Source of the DNA: Candidatus Comchoanobacter bicostacola
GTDB lineage: Bacteria; Pseudomonadota; Gammaproteobacteria; Comchoanobacterales; Comchoanobacteraceae
Direction: 5' to 3'
Length of the DNA stretch: 64,000 bases
NCBI RefSeq assembly: GCF_024172705.1
Contig: NZ_CP092900.1
Location: forward strand, 1-64,000
Both the position numbers and the translations under genes were made by a program. Shown one piece after another: positions 27,776 to 37,571 of the stretch (position 1 is its first letter; every line of letters starts with the position of its first letter). Under the pieces are notes generated by a model, which saw only the letters and a program-made list of their open reading frames with translations, searched no databases and was not told where the DNA came from.

Positions 27776-28430
27776 ATTGGAAGAAAGATCAAAAGTAGGC
27801 TCTAATGCCGCACAGGCACTCAGAGCGTCAGGGCACGTTCCTGCAGTGCTCTATGGTCCGAAACAGGCTGCGCAGGCTGTATCAGTGCCAACTGATGCTT
27901 TGGCGCAATTGATGCGGACTGAAAAGCCAACACTACACCCTTTTCATGTATCTGTTGGCAGTAAAAAGCATCAAGTACTATTAAAGTCTTATGTCAAGGA
28001 CCTGCAGTCTAAGTTAGTACATGTCGACTTTTATGTGCTGGCAAAGGGGGCTAAAGTGACGGTTGTTGTCCCGGTTAAATATGAAAATGAAGAAAGTGCT
28101 GTGGGCATTAAGGCTGGCGGTGTGGTGACTCATCATATTACAGAGCTTAAGGTGGATGCATTGCCTAAAGATATTCCAGATCACATTGTCGTTGATATTG
28201 CGAATCTAGACATTGGCGACATTATCCATCTTAGTGCTCTGAAAGTTCCTGGAAAAGTGGAATTACATGACAAAGTAGATGAACAACATGATCCGATTTT
28301 AGTATCCTGTAAGCCGCCAACTATTGAAGAAGAGTCAGTAGAGGTAGAGGCAGAGCAAGATGATGTGCCTATGAGTGAAGGTGACGAATCGGAAGAACAA
28401 CAAAGTGAGCAAAAAACAGACAAATCTTAA
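27765..28430 (+). CDS. rplY: 50S ribosomal protein L25/general stress protein Ctc
   Basis: A 221-residue long-form (TL5/CTC) L25, which binds 5S rRNA. The N-terminal L25 domain is MILKLEERSKVGSNAAQALR with GHVPAVLYG. The second beta domain includes LVHVDFYVLAKGAKVTVVVPV. The C-terminal extension is very acidic (Glu/Asp/Ser-rich). A strong ribosome-binding site, AAGGAGGA, lies inside the end of prs. Confidence 0.95.
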   Translation: MILKLEERSKVGSNAAQALRASGHVPAVLYGPKQAAQAVSVPTDALAQLMRTEKPTLHPFHVSVGSKKHQVLLKSYVKDLQSKLVHVDFYVLAKGAKVTVVVPVKYENEESAVGIKAGGVVTHHITELKVDALPKDIPDHIVVDIANLDIGDIIHLSALKVPGKVELHDKVDEQHDPILVSCKPPTIEEESVEVEAEQDDVPMSEGDESEEQQSEQKTDKS

Positions 28431-28986
28431 GGTATTGGTTGGGTTGGGTAACCCGGGTATTACATACTTACATCATAGACACAATGCAGGTTATTGGTTT
28501 TTAGATGAAATAATTAATCGGTTTGGATTAACTAAAAAAGAGCGCCCGGGCTACTTCATTTACCCATGGAACCATGATTTTGGTAAAACCTATATTGTGC
28601 GCTCCAAGGCTTTTATGAATGAGTCAGGCATTGCTGTGAGCCAGGTGGTTAATTTTTATAAGGTAGATCAGAGCTCATTATGTGTAGTTTATGATGATAT
28701 GGATTACCTGCCGGGAGTTGCTCGAATGAAGAAGTCAGGGGGCTCCGGTGGTCATAATGGTATAAAAAGCATTCATGCACACCTGGGTAAAGAGTTCTAC
28801 CGTTTAAGATTGGGCGTTGGTCGCCCTAAAGATGCGGGTGCTGTTAAGCGTTATGTATTAACGCGCCCAGATGCAGAAGAAATGCATGCAATTAAGCAAT
28901 CCATCGCAGTAGCGGTTGATCACATTGAACTTTTATTAGAAGGAAGGTATGATAGTTTTATTGAAAAAATACATACACTAACCTAA
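28405..28986 (+). CDS. pth: peptidyl-tRNA hydrolase
   Basis: Recycles tRNA from peptidyl-tRNA. Motifs: LVGLGNPG, HHRHNAGYWFLD (catalytic His in RHNAG), VYDDMDYLPG (catalytic Asp) and KSGGSGGHNGIKS. The likely start is the GTG at 28405, with GGAAG about 10 nt upstream; another GTG at 28375 has no clear ribosome-binding site. It overlaps rplY, as expected in this conserved gene cluster. Confidence 0.95.
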   Translation: MSKKQTNLKVLVGLGNPGITYLHHRHNAGYWFLDEIINRFGLTKKERPGYFIYPWNHDFGKTYIVRSKAFMNESGIAVSQVVNFYKVDQSSLCVVYDDMDYLPGVARMKKSGGSGGHNGIKSIHAHLGKEFYRLRLGVGRPKDAGAVKRYVLTRPDAEEMHAIKQSIAVAVDHIELLLEGRYDSFIEKIHTLT

Positions 28987-29000
28987 TACGAGTAAATGAG

Positions 29001-30080
29001 ATGGCTTTAAGTTGTGGAATAGTTGGTTTGCCTAATGTAGGTAAGTCAACATTATTTAATGCGTTAACCCAAAACTGCATCGCTGCAGAAAACTTCCCTT
29101 TTTGTACCATAGAGCCTAATGAGGGTGTGGTCATGGTTCCAGATGCTAGATTAGATCAGCTAAATAGCATGGTTGCGACACAAAAAGTGGTGCCTACGAG
29201 CATGCGTTTTGTTGATATCGCAGGATTGGTCAAGGGCGCCTCTGAGGGTGAAGGTCTTGGTAACAAGTTTTTAGGTCATATTCGACAGGTAAATGCGATT
29301 ATTCATGTGGTTCGTTGTTTTGATGATGATGATGTGATCCATGTCTCTGGAAAGGCCAATCCGGTAGATGATATTGAAACGATTGAAACAGAGCTGTGTT
29401 TAGCAGATTTAGAGGTTGCGCAGAAGGCCAGACAAAAACTAGAAAAGTTAACGCGTTCTGGAGGCGATGCAAGTGCTTTGGCTTTGTGGGATGAGATTAT
29501 ACATCAGTTATCTGAACAGTCTTATTTGGGGGCTGGGAAACTTTCAGAAGAAGCGTTTGTACTGGCAAAATCAGCTCAGTTGCTGATGGTAAAACCTCTA
29601 TTTTATTTGGCTAATTGTAATCCAGACTTGTCTGGCCCATTGGTGGATGAGCTTGAGAAGTATGCGGCACAAAGAGGTATCGATGTCGTAAAAATATCAA
29701 GTCAGATTGAGTCAGAAATTGCACAGTTACCCGTTGAGGACCAAGCTGACTTTTTAGCCGATGCTAATTTGTCTGAGCCTGGGCTAAATAAGGTGATACG
29801 TGAGGGATACGCGTTACTTGATTTGCAAACGTTCTTTACGGTTGGGGAAAAAGAAATTCGTGCGTGGACCTACCGTCGTGGACACAATGCTCAAGAGGCT
29901 GCGGGAGTCATTCATACCGATTTCATTAAGGGCTTTATTCGTGCGGAAGTCGTGGGCTATGAAGATTTTGTTCAGGCGGGTAGCTTAACGGCGGCAAAGG
30001 ATAGTGGCTTGTGGCGCTTAGAGGGAAAAACATATACCGTTTTAGATGGTGATATTATTAACTTCCGAGTAAATGCATAA
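29001..30080 (+). CDS. ychF: redox-regulated ATPase YchF
   Basis: A 359-residue Obg-family P-loop protein. Walker A is GLPNVGKST, followed by [13 protein letters not shown] and [20 protein letters not shown]. The C-terminal TGS domain contains [13 protein letters not shown] and the [13 protein letters not shown] stretch. YchF prefers ATP and associates with ribosomes. Its 3' end overlaps the convergent cca gene by 23 bp. Confidence 0.97.
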   Translation: MALSCGIVGLPNVGKSTLFNALTQNCIAAENFPFCTIEPNEGVVMVPDARLDQLNSMVATQKVVPTSMRFVDIAGLVKGASEGEGLGNKFLGHIRQVNAIIHVVRCFDDDDVIHVSGKANPVDDIETIETELCLADLEVAQKARQKLEKLTRSGGDASALALWDEIIHQLSEQSYLGAGKLSEEAFVLAKSAQLLMVKPLFYLANCNPDLSGPLVDELEKYAAQRGIDVVKISSQIESEIAQLPVEDQADFLADANLSEPGLNKVIREGYALLDLQTFFTVGEKEIRAWTYRRGHNAQEAAGVIHTDFIKGFIRAEVVGYEDFVQAGSLTAAKDSGLWRLEGKTYTVLDGDIINFRVNA

Positions 30081-31122
30081 TCGATTGGGTCCGCACCGTG
30101 TTTAAATGAGCAGCCCGTTCTTGTGGGGGAATAGACTCGAGCTCTTGTGCAGGGTTAATGGCTGACAATGTATCGATGCACTGTGTCCAAAATGTTAATA
30201 AGTCATCTGGGTATCCAGTCATTGAGGATAGGATTTTTTGGGCACGCTCAGGCCTGCGATAAGGGTCGATACGCTGTATGGTCTTTATGACGTCTTGAGC
30301 GTTATTTTTGTTTCCGAGTTTAATATATTCCCGACAGTTTAATATGATTTGTGCACCAGATTTAAGTTCTGAGGGTGGGTTCATTGCAATGAGTTGCTCA
30401 ATGAAAGCGCTCGGTTGTTGCCAAAGCCCAGTGAGCAAGCGCGTAAGATCAGTTCCAGAGCTGTTTTTAAGATCCAGAACTAATTGTTTGGTATTCGCAG
30501 CTAGTGGTTTATGTTTTAGATAGTCACATTGATCTAGAGCTTGCCAGAATAATTCAAAGTGAGTATATAGGCAGGCTTTTTTCATTTCTAACCAGATACG
30601 CTCGTTAGAAATAGCGTTGATTTCATGTTGTTGTGCACACATCTTCTTCATGAGCTCCAGTGTATCTGGATGAATCGTAAACTCAGGGAGCATGGCTTGG
30701 AAGCGAGCGACACGTAGAATGCGCAGCGGGTCTTCAGAAAATGCGCTTGAGACATGGCGCAGTGTTTTATTTTTGAGGTCAGAAGCCCCATTATATGGGT
30801 CGATAATTTTTTTATCAGGGCCCTGTGCTATTGCATTAATAGTAAGGTCTCTTCTCAGGAGGTCCTCTTCTAGTGTTACATTGGGTGCACAATCGGTTTC
30901 AAATCCGTGGTAACCCTGCCCTGTTTTTCTCTCAGTACGAGCTAGTGCATATTCTTCTTGAGTCATCGGGTGTAAAAATACAGGAAAATCTTTTCCGACT
31001 TGTTTGAACCCTTGGTTAATTAAATCCGAAGGTTTGGCGCCCACTACCACATAATCATTTTCTCGTGGTTTTTTGTTTAACAGTTGATCCCGGACAGCGC
31101 CGCCTACAAGGTAGATTTGCAT
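30058..31122 (-). CDS. cca: CCA tRNA nucleotidyltransferase
   Basis: Adds or repairs the 3' CCA of tRNAs; the tRNA-Gln in this window lacks an encoded CCA. Family motifs: [65 protein letters not shown] and [12 protein letters not shown]. At 354 residues it lacks the C-terminal HD phosphohydrolase domain found in E. coli Cca (412 aa). In the metal-binding DxD the first Asp appears to be Glu (ENDYVVVG versus DRDWVVVG). Confidence 0.92.
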   Translation of the reverse strand: MQIYLVGGAVRDQLLNKKPRENDYVVVGAKPSDLINQGFKQVGKDFPVFLHPMTQEEYALARTERKTGQGYHGFETDCAPNVTLEEDLLRRDLTINAIAQGPDKKIIDPYNGASDLKNKTLRHVSSAFSEDPLRILRVARFQAMLPEFTIHPDTLELMKKMCAQQHEINAISNERIWLEMKKACLYTHFELFWQALDQCDYLKHKPLAANTKQLVLDLKNSSGTDLTRLLTGLWQQPSAFIEQLIAMNPPSELKSGAQIILNCREYIKLGNKNNAQDVIKTIQRIDPYRRPERAQKILSSMTGYPDDLLTFWTQCIDTLSAINPAQELESIPPQERAAHLNTVRTQSIMHLLGS

Positions 31123-31242
31123 GAGTGACTCATATAATTAAATTACTAGCATGTTATCACGATTTGCTAAGCAGATAAAATCCTTCGCTTGCACAACGGT
31201 TAAATAATATTTAAGATAACGCAGACATTATGGAGTAAATGC

Positions 31243-32001
31243 ATGCAGGCAGCTTGGGATGCGCGTTTTATTCGGTGGCTGGTAAGCCGCAGGGGCCCGG
31301 TCATATCTCGTTTGCTGATCTTGGTATACGCTCGATGGATGCGTTCAGACTGGTATGGAACGGGCGTTTCGCAGTTTGATTCAGTTCTTTCTTTTTGGCT
31401 TAGAGAGCGCAAGCTTGGCGCTTTGATCCAGCAATCTCGTCTAACGTCGGGCTTTTGTAGCCCTGTGCAGGGATCACTTGTGTATGCAGGGTCACTTTCT
31501 CACCAGTTGTCGCAACCGGTGGAGGGAGCGGGTTTTTTTGTTGCTGATTTATTAGGTCGGTCTAGTCCTGATTTATCGTCGGCGATGGTGTTTTATATGG
31601 CAAGATCAGAGTATCATTATGTGCATGCTCCCGAAGACCTGACTATTGTTGACTGTTATGAGATTGAGTCTTCTTTGAGTATTACTAAAGCGGTAACAGA
31701 GAAATCACCTGGCATATATGCTGGGAAAAAGCGCTGTGTGCTGGTGGGGGTAAACGCAGATGGGGTCAAGGTAGTGTTGGTATTAATTGGAACGCGAACA
31801 TTTGGGGATATTGTCTGTCCTGTTAAAGAAGGGTTTGATCCTGACCATCCGGTCTCCTTTAAGAAAGGCGACATCTTGGGTTATTTTGTCCGAGGCTCTA
31901 CGGTGGTGATGATGATGGGGAAGCCGCTTGCTTATAATATAAAAGATTTAGGGAAATCGGTGGATGCGCTATCGAGCATGGGAGCCTGGTATGAAGAATA
32001 A
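31243..32001 (+). CDS. psd: phosphatidylserine decarboxylase, divergent
   Basis: Converts phosphatidylserine to phosphatidylethanolamine at the inner membrane. The family layout is present: SPVQG (73-77), YHYVHAP (124-130) and the self-cleavage site FVRGSTVV with Gly218-Ser219, where Ser would become the pyruvoyl group. The Asp of the usual PxDG box, part of the self-processing triad, is Gln here (Gln76). The N terminus is basic and hydrophobic and fits membrane association. GGAG 7 nt before the ATG supports the start. At 252 residues it is shorter than E. coli Psd. It may be active by another route or degenerate. Confidence 0.8.
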   Translation: MQAAWDARFIRWLVSRRGPVISRLLILVYARWMRSDWYGTGVSQFDSVLSFWLRERKLGALIQQSRLTSGFCSPVQGSLVYAGSLSHQLSQPVEGAGFFVADLLGRSSPDLSSAMVFYMARSEYHYVHAPEDLTIVDCYEIESSLSITKAVTEKSPGIYAGKKRCVLVGVNADGVKVVLVLIGTRTFGDIVCPVKEGFDPDHPVSFKKGDILGYFVRGSTVVMMMGKPLAYNIKDLGKSVDALSSMGAWYEE

Positions 32002-32908
32002 TGTAGCAATCAGTTTACAGAAGGTATCAAAAAGATATCAGGGTGGATACTTAGCAGTTGATAATTTAAGTTTAGAGGTAAAAAAAGGAGATTTCTTTGG
32101 TTTATTGGGCTTAAATGGTGCCGGAAAAACAACTATGATTCGAATGATGGTTGGGTTGGCAAAACCTACTTCAGGAACAATTTGGATCAATGGTGTGGAT
32201 AATCAAGTTGATGCGTTCTTGGCAAAGCAGTCCGTGGGTATGATGCCTCAAGAGTTGAATATGAATGCGTTTAATACTGTGCATGAGGTTATGTTCAATC
32301 ATGGGGGTTACTATGGGATGTCACGGAGCGATGTTGCCAAGGTGTATAAGGATGTATTACACAAGGTGGGATTATCGGGTCGTGAGCAGATGACCGTTAA
32401 GGCGCTTTCAGGGGGCATGAAGCGACGCTTATTGCTCGCTAGGTCATTATTGGTGAAACCAAGTATATTGGTGCTAGATGAGCCTACGGCGGGTGTAGAT
32501 GTTGACTTAAGAAAAGACATTTGGGATTTACTATTATCATTAAATAATGAGGGCGTAACTATATTGTTAACCACGCATTATATGGAAGAGGCTGAGTACT
32601 TGTGTAAGAACTTAGCAATTTTGCACCATGGTAAAATTATTGATCAAGGGCATATCTCTCAGTTGGCACTGTCTAACCAAAAGCGTCAGTTTTTATTCCA
32701 TATGCAGAATAATATACAACAAGTGGTTGACCATGCTGGCGTGGAGGTTTCACAAAAGGATGAGCGAACGCTGTCAGTAGCTTTAGACCAAGGCGCAAGT
32801 TTATCAACCTATTTACAGCTGCTCGAAAATAATGGTCAGCATGTTGATTATGTAAGCAGTCCATCGAATCGCTTAGAGCAGTATTTTAGAGCACAAACAG
32901 AAAACTAG
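31991..32908 (+). CDS. yadG: ABC-2 type exporter, ATP-binding subunit (YadG-like)
   Basis: An ABC ATPase of about 305 residues. The start chosen is ATG 31991 (MKNNVAISLQKVSKRY), with GGGAG just upstream. Walker A is LLGLNGAGKTT, the signature is LSGGMKRRLLLARSL, Walker B is ILVLDEPTAGVD, and the H-loop is LLTTHYMEEAE. It overlaps psd by 11 bp and is followed by its permease 8 bp later. E. coli YadGH-type transporters have no firmly known substrate. Confidence 0.9.
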   Translation: MKNNVAISLQKVSKRYQGGYLAVDNLSLEVKKGDFFGLLGLNGAGKTTMIRMMVGLAKPTSGTIWINGVDNQVDAFLAKQSVGMMPQELNMNAFNTVHEVMFNHGGYYGMSRSDVAKVYKDVLHKVGLSGREQMTVKALSGGMKRRLLLARSLLVKPSILVLDEPTAGVDVDLRKDIWDLLLSLNNEGVTILLTTHYMEEAEYLCKNLAILHHGKIIDQGHISQLALSNQKRQFLFHMQNNIQQVVDHAGVEVSQKDERTLSVALDQGASLSTYLQLLENNGQHVDYVSSPSNRLEQYFRAQTEN

Positions 32909-32916
32909 GAAAAAAT

Positions 32917-33690
32917 ATGGATTATCGTTTTTTTAACCAAGGCTTATGGACGCTATCAAGACGTGAAATAGCTAGGGTTATTCGCTTGTGGCGGCAGACT
33001 GTCTTTCCATCTGTCGTAACAACTGTGCTCTATTTTGCAATTTTTGGGTTTGTGCTGGGTTCTCGGGTTGGTTTGGTAGACGGTGTCGCTTACCCTCTGT
33101 TTGTTGCGCCTGGGCTTGTGATGTTATCGGTGACCGTAAATAGTTATTCAAATGCAGCCTTCTCCACGTATATAGAAAAGTTTCATGGGGCTATAGAAGA
33201 AGTGTTGGCCTCACCCTTAAGTGATCATCAGATTATTGTTGGTTTCTTACTGGGTGGCTTGTTTAGAGGGTTTGTTTGCTCAATTCTTGTTTTGCTGATG
33301 TGCTTTGTGTTTCTGGGCTATCAGCTACACCACCCTTTTTTGTTTGTCTTGGCAGGCTTGTTGACAGCTTGTATGTTTTCATTAATGGGGGTTGCTAATG
33401 GGTTGGTTGCGACGGGTTTTGATGGTTTGAATGTAGTGGCAACACTGATATTAAGCCCGCTTACTATGCTGGGCGGTGTTTTTTATTCGGTTAATATGCT
33501 TCCACCTTTCTGGCAAAGCATTGCTTGGTTTAACCCCCTGCTCTACATCGGAAACTTATATCGATATGCCATGCTAGGCATAACAAATATTGATCCTAAC
33601 TTAGTATTTATCGTGTTGCTGGTCAATATAGTTTTGCTCTATGCTTTATCGCTATTCATCATGCGCAGAACAACCTATGTGAGACAATAA
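32917..33690 (+). CDS. yadH: ABC-2 type exporter, permease subunit (YadH-like)
   Basis: A 257-residue membrane protein with six hydrophobic helices and the ABC-2 motif IEEVLASPLSDHQIIVGFLLGG. GVFYSVNMLPPFWQSIAWFNPL is typical of the C-terminal half of this family. It forms a two-gene exporter with the preceding ATPase. Confidence 0.9.
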   Translation: MDYRFFNQGLWTLSRREIARVIRLWRQTVFPSVVTTVLYFAIFGFVLGSRVGLVDGVAYPLFVAPGLVMLSVTVNSYSNAAFSTYIEKFHGAIEEVLASPLSDHQIIVGFLLGGLFRGFVCSILVLLMCFVFLGYQLHHPFLFVLAGLLTACMFSLMGVANGLVATGFDGLNVVATLILSPLTMLGGVFYSVNMLPPFWQSIAWFNPLLYIGNLYRYAMLGITNIDPNLVFIVLLVNIVLLYALSLFIMRRTTYVRQ

Positions 33691-33694
33691 CTAG

Positions 33695-34669
33695 ATGCAA
33701 GCAGTTGAGGCACTCGCACAAAAAGGACGGCTAAATTTCAGTCAATATATGGCCTTTGCGCTTTATGATGAGGTGTATGGGTTTTATAATAATACCCCTT
33801 ATACAGAACACTTTATTACCGCACCAACACGCTCAAATTGTTTTGCTTATGCCGTTGCTAACTGGATTATGGATCAAGAGATAGAGTGTGTAATTGAATA
33901 TGGGCCTGGAATGGGGAAGCTTGCGCATGAGGTAACTCATTTTTTGAAAGAGCAGTCTTATAGGCTTGACTCCTATACCCTTGTTGAGCGCTCTAAACGC
34001 TTGAGAGAAAAAATTAAGGCTTTATATCCTAACCAGTTTCGGTTTGAAAAAACTGAGGCAGCGCCTGGCTCTGCTATTATTGCGAATGAGTTATTTGATG
34101 CACTACCCGTTCGTCGCTTTAAATGGGATGCAGACAAGGGCGTATTGGAATGGTTTTTGGACCATGAGGTTGTCTGGTTGCCGGCTGAGGTGCCCAAGGA
34201 GTTACAATTGATTGTAGATAAGTATTCACCCAGTTGGCCAAATGGCTATTTATTTGAATATTGCTTTGGCTACCAGGCACTTTTCCAAGATTTTTTAAGC
34301 TGTGGCGCGGATGATGTTTTGTTATTTGATTACGGTTATGCTCAGGAACATTTTTATCACCCTGCTCGCTATGAGGGCAACGTCAAGGTCTATTCCAAGC
34401 ACCAAATGGTTTGCTTTGACTATAAGCATGCGGGCTTTGTCGATTTAACACTGCCTGTGAACTGGTGTCAGTTCAAGCATTGTGCCCATCAGTCTGGCTA
34501 TGAGGTCCATCAGTTTGGGGATATGAGTGATTTTTTGAGTGAATACCATGCGCTTGATGTTATTGACTACAAAGACCCAGTTGTAACGGCAAAGGCTAAA
34601 GAATTGTTGCTGCCGAATATGATGGGCTCAGCAATACAAGCGATCTGGTTAAAACGAAAAAACATCTGA
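33695..34669 (+). CDS. class I SAM-dependent methyltransferase, MidA/NDUFAF7 family (DUF185)
   Basis: A 324-residue protein with the family's opening SQYMAFALYDEVYGFY and HFITAP. The SAM-binding loop is VIEYGPGMGKLA, the family motif is IIANELFDALPVRRF, and a later segment is LLFDYGYAQEHFYHP. The mitochondrial member methylates an arginine in complex I, but the bacterial target is not established. It starts 4 bp after the exporter permease. Confidence 0.85.
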   Translation: MQAVEALAQKGRLNFSQYMAFALYDEVYGFYNNTPYTEHFITAPTRSNCFAYAVANWIMDQEIECVIEYGPGMGKLAHEVTHFLKEQSYRLDSYTLVERSKRLREKIKALYPNQFRFEKTEAAPGSAIIANELFDALPVRRFKWDADKGVLEWFLDHEVVWLPAEVPKELQLIVDKYSPSWPNGYLFEYCFGYQALFQDFLSCGADDVLLFDYGYAQEHFYHPARYEGNVKVYSKHQMVCFDYKHAGFVDLTLPVNWCQFKHCAHQSGYEVHQFGDMSDFLSEYHALDVIDYKDPVVTAKAKELLLPNMMGSAIQAIWLKRKNI

Positions 34670-34706
34670 ACTTGCAATGGTTTTTTATCTGTGTTAGTCT
34701 CAATTT

Positions 34707-35216
34707 ATGGCTAGATTATTTAAATTAGAAGATTCATTTTTAGTTGCAACAGAGTATGTTGCAACAGAAGCGTTGCAAGATGCTTTAGTACTATTATATC
34801 AAAGACAAGACGGAATGATCAGCGGTGCTGTTATCAATAAGCCCGACAATCGAAAGGTCAAAGATTATCTTGCACACCCTAAGTTGTTGTCTAATCATCC
34901 TGTTTGGTTTGGAGGTCCACTCTCCCCTGATCGATTGATTGCAATATCTCATTCAAAGCAAGGATTGTTTGTTACCGATCGTTTGGTCAACCTGACACAA
35001 GAGCATTTGTCGAGTTGTTTAATTGTAGCGGGTCAATGTGTTTGGCGTGAAGAGGTCTTGCAAGAGCAAATTGAGCAAGGCGCTTGGTTGGTTGTTGCAA
35101 ACAATCATCTACCTTTGGACGTACCTGCATCTAATAGAATCAGTCATGTCATGCAACACGCGGGTTGGTCTCGCTCAAGGTATGTGCCTCGGCTAAGTAC
35201 AGCTGAGAGTATATGA
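34707..35216 (+). CDS. yqgE: UPF0301 protein YqgE/AlgH
   Basis: A 169-residue protein with the family pattern: SFLVAT near the N terminus, then GAVINKP, VWFGGPLSPDRL and GQCVWREEVLQEQIEQGAW. It overlaps ruvX by 4 bp, the usual yqgE-yqgF order. The biochemical role is not well defined. Confidence 0.92.
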   Translation: MARLFKLEDSFLVATEYVATEALQDALVLLYQRQDGMISGAVINKPDNRKVKDYLAHPKLLSNHPVWFGGPLSPDRLIAISHSKQGLFVTDRLVNLTQEHLSSCLIVAGQCVWREEVLQEQIEQGAWLVVANNHLPLDVPASNRISHVMQHAGWSRSRYVPRLSTAESI

Positions 35217-35623
35217 TACTGCTGGGTGTAGATTATGGGACTAAGTACTGGGGGTGTGCAGTAGGTTCCTCTGCGACGGGGCATGCGGATCCTTTGGGCT
35301 CGCTTAAAGTGATTCATCAAGAACCGGATTGGAAGACTTTAGATCAGTGGGTAAAAGAGTGGCGGCCTGACGCAGTTGTCATTGGTGTTCCCTTAAAAAT
35401 GGATGGCACACCGTTTAAGGTTACAAAAAAGGCACAGGCAGCAGCGGAGACGCTGCGTGATCGCTATGGGTTAACCGTGTATGAGGCAGACGAGCGTATG
35501 TCAACGGTTGAAGCAAAGGATGAGTTGTTTGATCACAAGGGAAAAAAGGCTTTAACAAAAAGTAATGTAGATACCAGAAGTGCGCAGATTATATTAGAGC
35601 GCTGGATATACATGAATCTATAA
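35213..35623 (+). CDS. ruvX: Holliday junction resolvase-like protein YqgF/RuvX
   Basis: A 136-residue RNase H-fold nuclease implicated in 16S rRNA 5' processing. Motifs: LLGVDYGTKYWGCAVG with the first catalytic Asp, VIGVPLKMDGT, YEADERMSTVEA, and a C-terminal SAQIILERW. It overlaps yqgE by 4 bp. Confidence 0.95.
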   Translation: MILLGVDYGTKYWGCAVGSSATGHADPLGSLKVIHQEPDWKTLDQWVKEWRPDAVVIGVPLKMDGTPFKVTKKAQAAAETLRDRYGLTVYEADERMSTVEAKDELFDHKGKKALTKSNVDTRSAQIILERWIYMNL

Positions 35624-35642
35624 GTAATCAGGGAGTGAGTTC

Positions 35643-37391
35643 ATGGATGGCGACTTAATACGCAAGAAGCGGACCGGAGATGACTTTTGGGAACATCTGG
35701 AAGAGGAATTGGACGATTTCTCTATGGGGGCATCTACATTCAAGCATATAGCCGGAGAGATAAGCCAGTCATTGCTCACCCATTTAGAGCTAGAACATTT
35801 TTATCAGCTAGTCAGTTATGCGTTAACCTGTTATATAAAGAAGCCCACAGGGAAAGCAGAGATTGGGTTTTTGCAGCAGGTCTATATTGCTGCTGTCATA
35901 TGTAATGATTGGAAGGATTTGGAGAAAAGAAAAGCGTTTAATCTTATTGGCAAGGTATTTACAGTCGTGAGCATTGACTCATCGCAGAGGTATTGGTTTT
36001 TATTATTAAAAGACGTAGTTGGCGGTCATATTGAGGGCATGGAGCCACACTTGGTTCGCGGTTTATTTGAGGTTGCGCATGCTGAGTTAGGTAAATACAG
36101 GCGCTCTCACGCGCTTGGCTGGCTCAAAAAGTTTTCTTTTTATAGATGTGAAGATTTACTGGTTAGTGAAGGTAATATTTTAGAGCTATGTATTACACTA
36201 GATCAGGAGCGTATTGATGCGGACGCCCTGGATGATTGCTTAGCTCCGTTGCTTCTGTTACAGATTAAGAATCTGGGGTTTGAGTTTTTCCAGAAACGTG
36301 ATCGATACAAGTTATTAGTGACGATTTCCAAGCTTGCCTTATTGTCAAATTCACCCTATAAGCCTGTGTTACAAATGGTCTTGCAGGGTCCTCTGCGTGA
36401 GCATACAGGGTTGCAGATTAAGGCGCTTTTAAAAGATAGCTATGTCTGTTTTTTGCAACAGGTAACGGCTGTTTTGCACACAGAGGCGTTAATGTGCTTG
36501 ACGCCGACATTGGTTGATCAGGGGTTTTTCTATCTTGAGATGAGTGACTTTCGTTTACTGGACGAAGAGGCGCACAGGATGTGGGTTTTAAATTTATTGT
36601 TATTAGCAAAAGAGGTTAACTGTCCCAAGATTCTTGAACAAATATATGGTTGTGGGGTGTTTTCGAATGGGCAAATGTTAGGTGAGCTTTTAACAGACGA
36701 GCGGTTGTTATTTGTCTTGCTGTCAATCAAGGGGCGTTGTGCATTAGGTGCTGTTTCTAAGTGCGCTGATAGGTTAAGTGTTGATCGATTTTTATATGTG
36801 ATTCACCATTGCACGCCAACATTGCGTCAGCTCTTTGGTGTTGCTGGAGAAAAGCCTTTGGGTTATGAGCAACTTGAGACGTGTATAGCGTTGGCTTTTT
36901 CTACAGTAGAAAAGTGGACATCTGAGGTTTATGAAAACGTGCTGTTTTTATCTAAGGGCGCTGTATTTAATATGATTAACTGGATGATGACGTTTAATAA
37001 AGTTGATTATATGTCAAAATTATCATGGAATTTTCTGAAGCTAGATTTGTTGTCAGCTATGGTTCGGAAGGATGCATTGAGTGCTTTCAGTCTGCTACAT
37101 ATGCAGCAGTATGTTTTAAACTTAAGTATTACAAGTCATTTTAATGAGCTAAAGGTAGAGGATGTTGCGTATTGGTTTACAACTATTTATAAAGAGGTCT
37201 CATTCCCAGAGGTGTTAATTGCGCTATCAGTCAAGCACCCTAGTTGGTTGGGTGTGGGCATAAAGTGGGCTAAGTCTTTGGGTGAATATGCGGCAGGCCA
37301 TGAGGATTTTTTGGAAGTAGCTACGCATTATAATAAGGGGTTGTTGGCCCAGGGCTGTGAGCATGTAGAATCGCTTAAAATTAGATTATAA
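35643..37391 (+). CDS. unknown helical protein encoded upstream of dnaA (582 aa)
   Basis: Unrecognised. The sequence is predicted helical throughout, with no signal peptide and no clear membrane segment. The N terminus is acidic (EHLEEELDDFSMG). A good ribosome-binding site, AGGGAGTGAG, precedes the ATG. It shows no convincing match to the giant family in this window. Its place between ruvX and dnaA is not a conserved arrangement that I know of, so it is probably an accessory gene. Confidence 0.75.
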   Translation: MDGDLIRKKRTGDDFWEHLEEELDDFSMGASTFKHIAGEISQSLLTHLELEHFYQLVSYALTCYIKKPTGKAEIGFLQQVYIAAVICNDWKDLEKRKAFNLIGKVFTVVSIDSSQRYWFLLLKDVVGGHIEGMEPHLVRGLFEVAHAELGKYRRSHALGWLKKFSFYRCEDLLVSEGNILELCITLDQERIDADALDDCLAPLLLLQIKNLGFEFFQKRDRYKLLVTISKLALLSNSPYKPVLQMVLQGPLREHTGLQIKALLKDSYVCFLQQVTAVLHTEALMCLTPTLVDQGFFYLEMSDFRLLDEEAHRMWVLNLLLLAKEVNCPKILEQIYGCGVFSNGQMLGELLTDERLLFVLLSIKGRCALGAVSKCADRLSVDRFLYVIHHCTPTLRQLFGVAGEKPLGYEQLETCIALAFSTVEKWTSEVYENVLFLSKGAVFNMINWMMTFNKVDYMSKLSWNFLKLDLLSAMVRKDALSAFSLLHMQQYVLNLSITSHFNELKVEDVAYWFTTIYKEVSFPEVLIALSVKHPSWLGVGIKWAKSLGEYAAGHEDFLEVATHYNKGLLAQGCEHVESLKIRL

Positions 37392-37571
37392 CAACGTGTT
37401 TTTTAAAAACTTAAGGTTATGTTAAATCAATGGCTTGTAGCTTTGCTGGGGGTGCTTTTGTTTAAGTGTCTGTAAATTAGTTGTAATGATGATTCTTTGT
37501 GTTTGGTTCTGGAAAATTACGATCTGAGTGGTAGAATGGGATTATTTATCCATTAACGTATCGAGTAATTC

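Noticed and set aside
37545-37556. TTATCCATT before dnaA as a DnaA box.
   Set aside because: Two mismatches to the consensus and no neighbouring boxes, so autoregulation cannot be argued from it.
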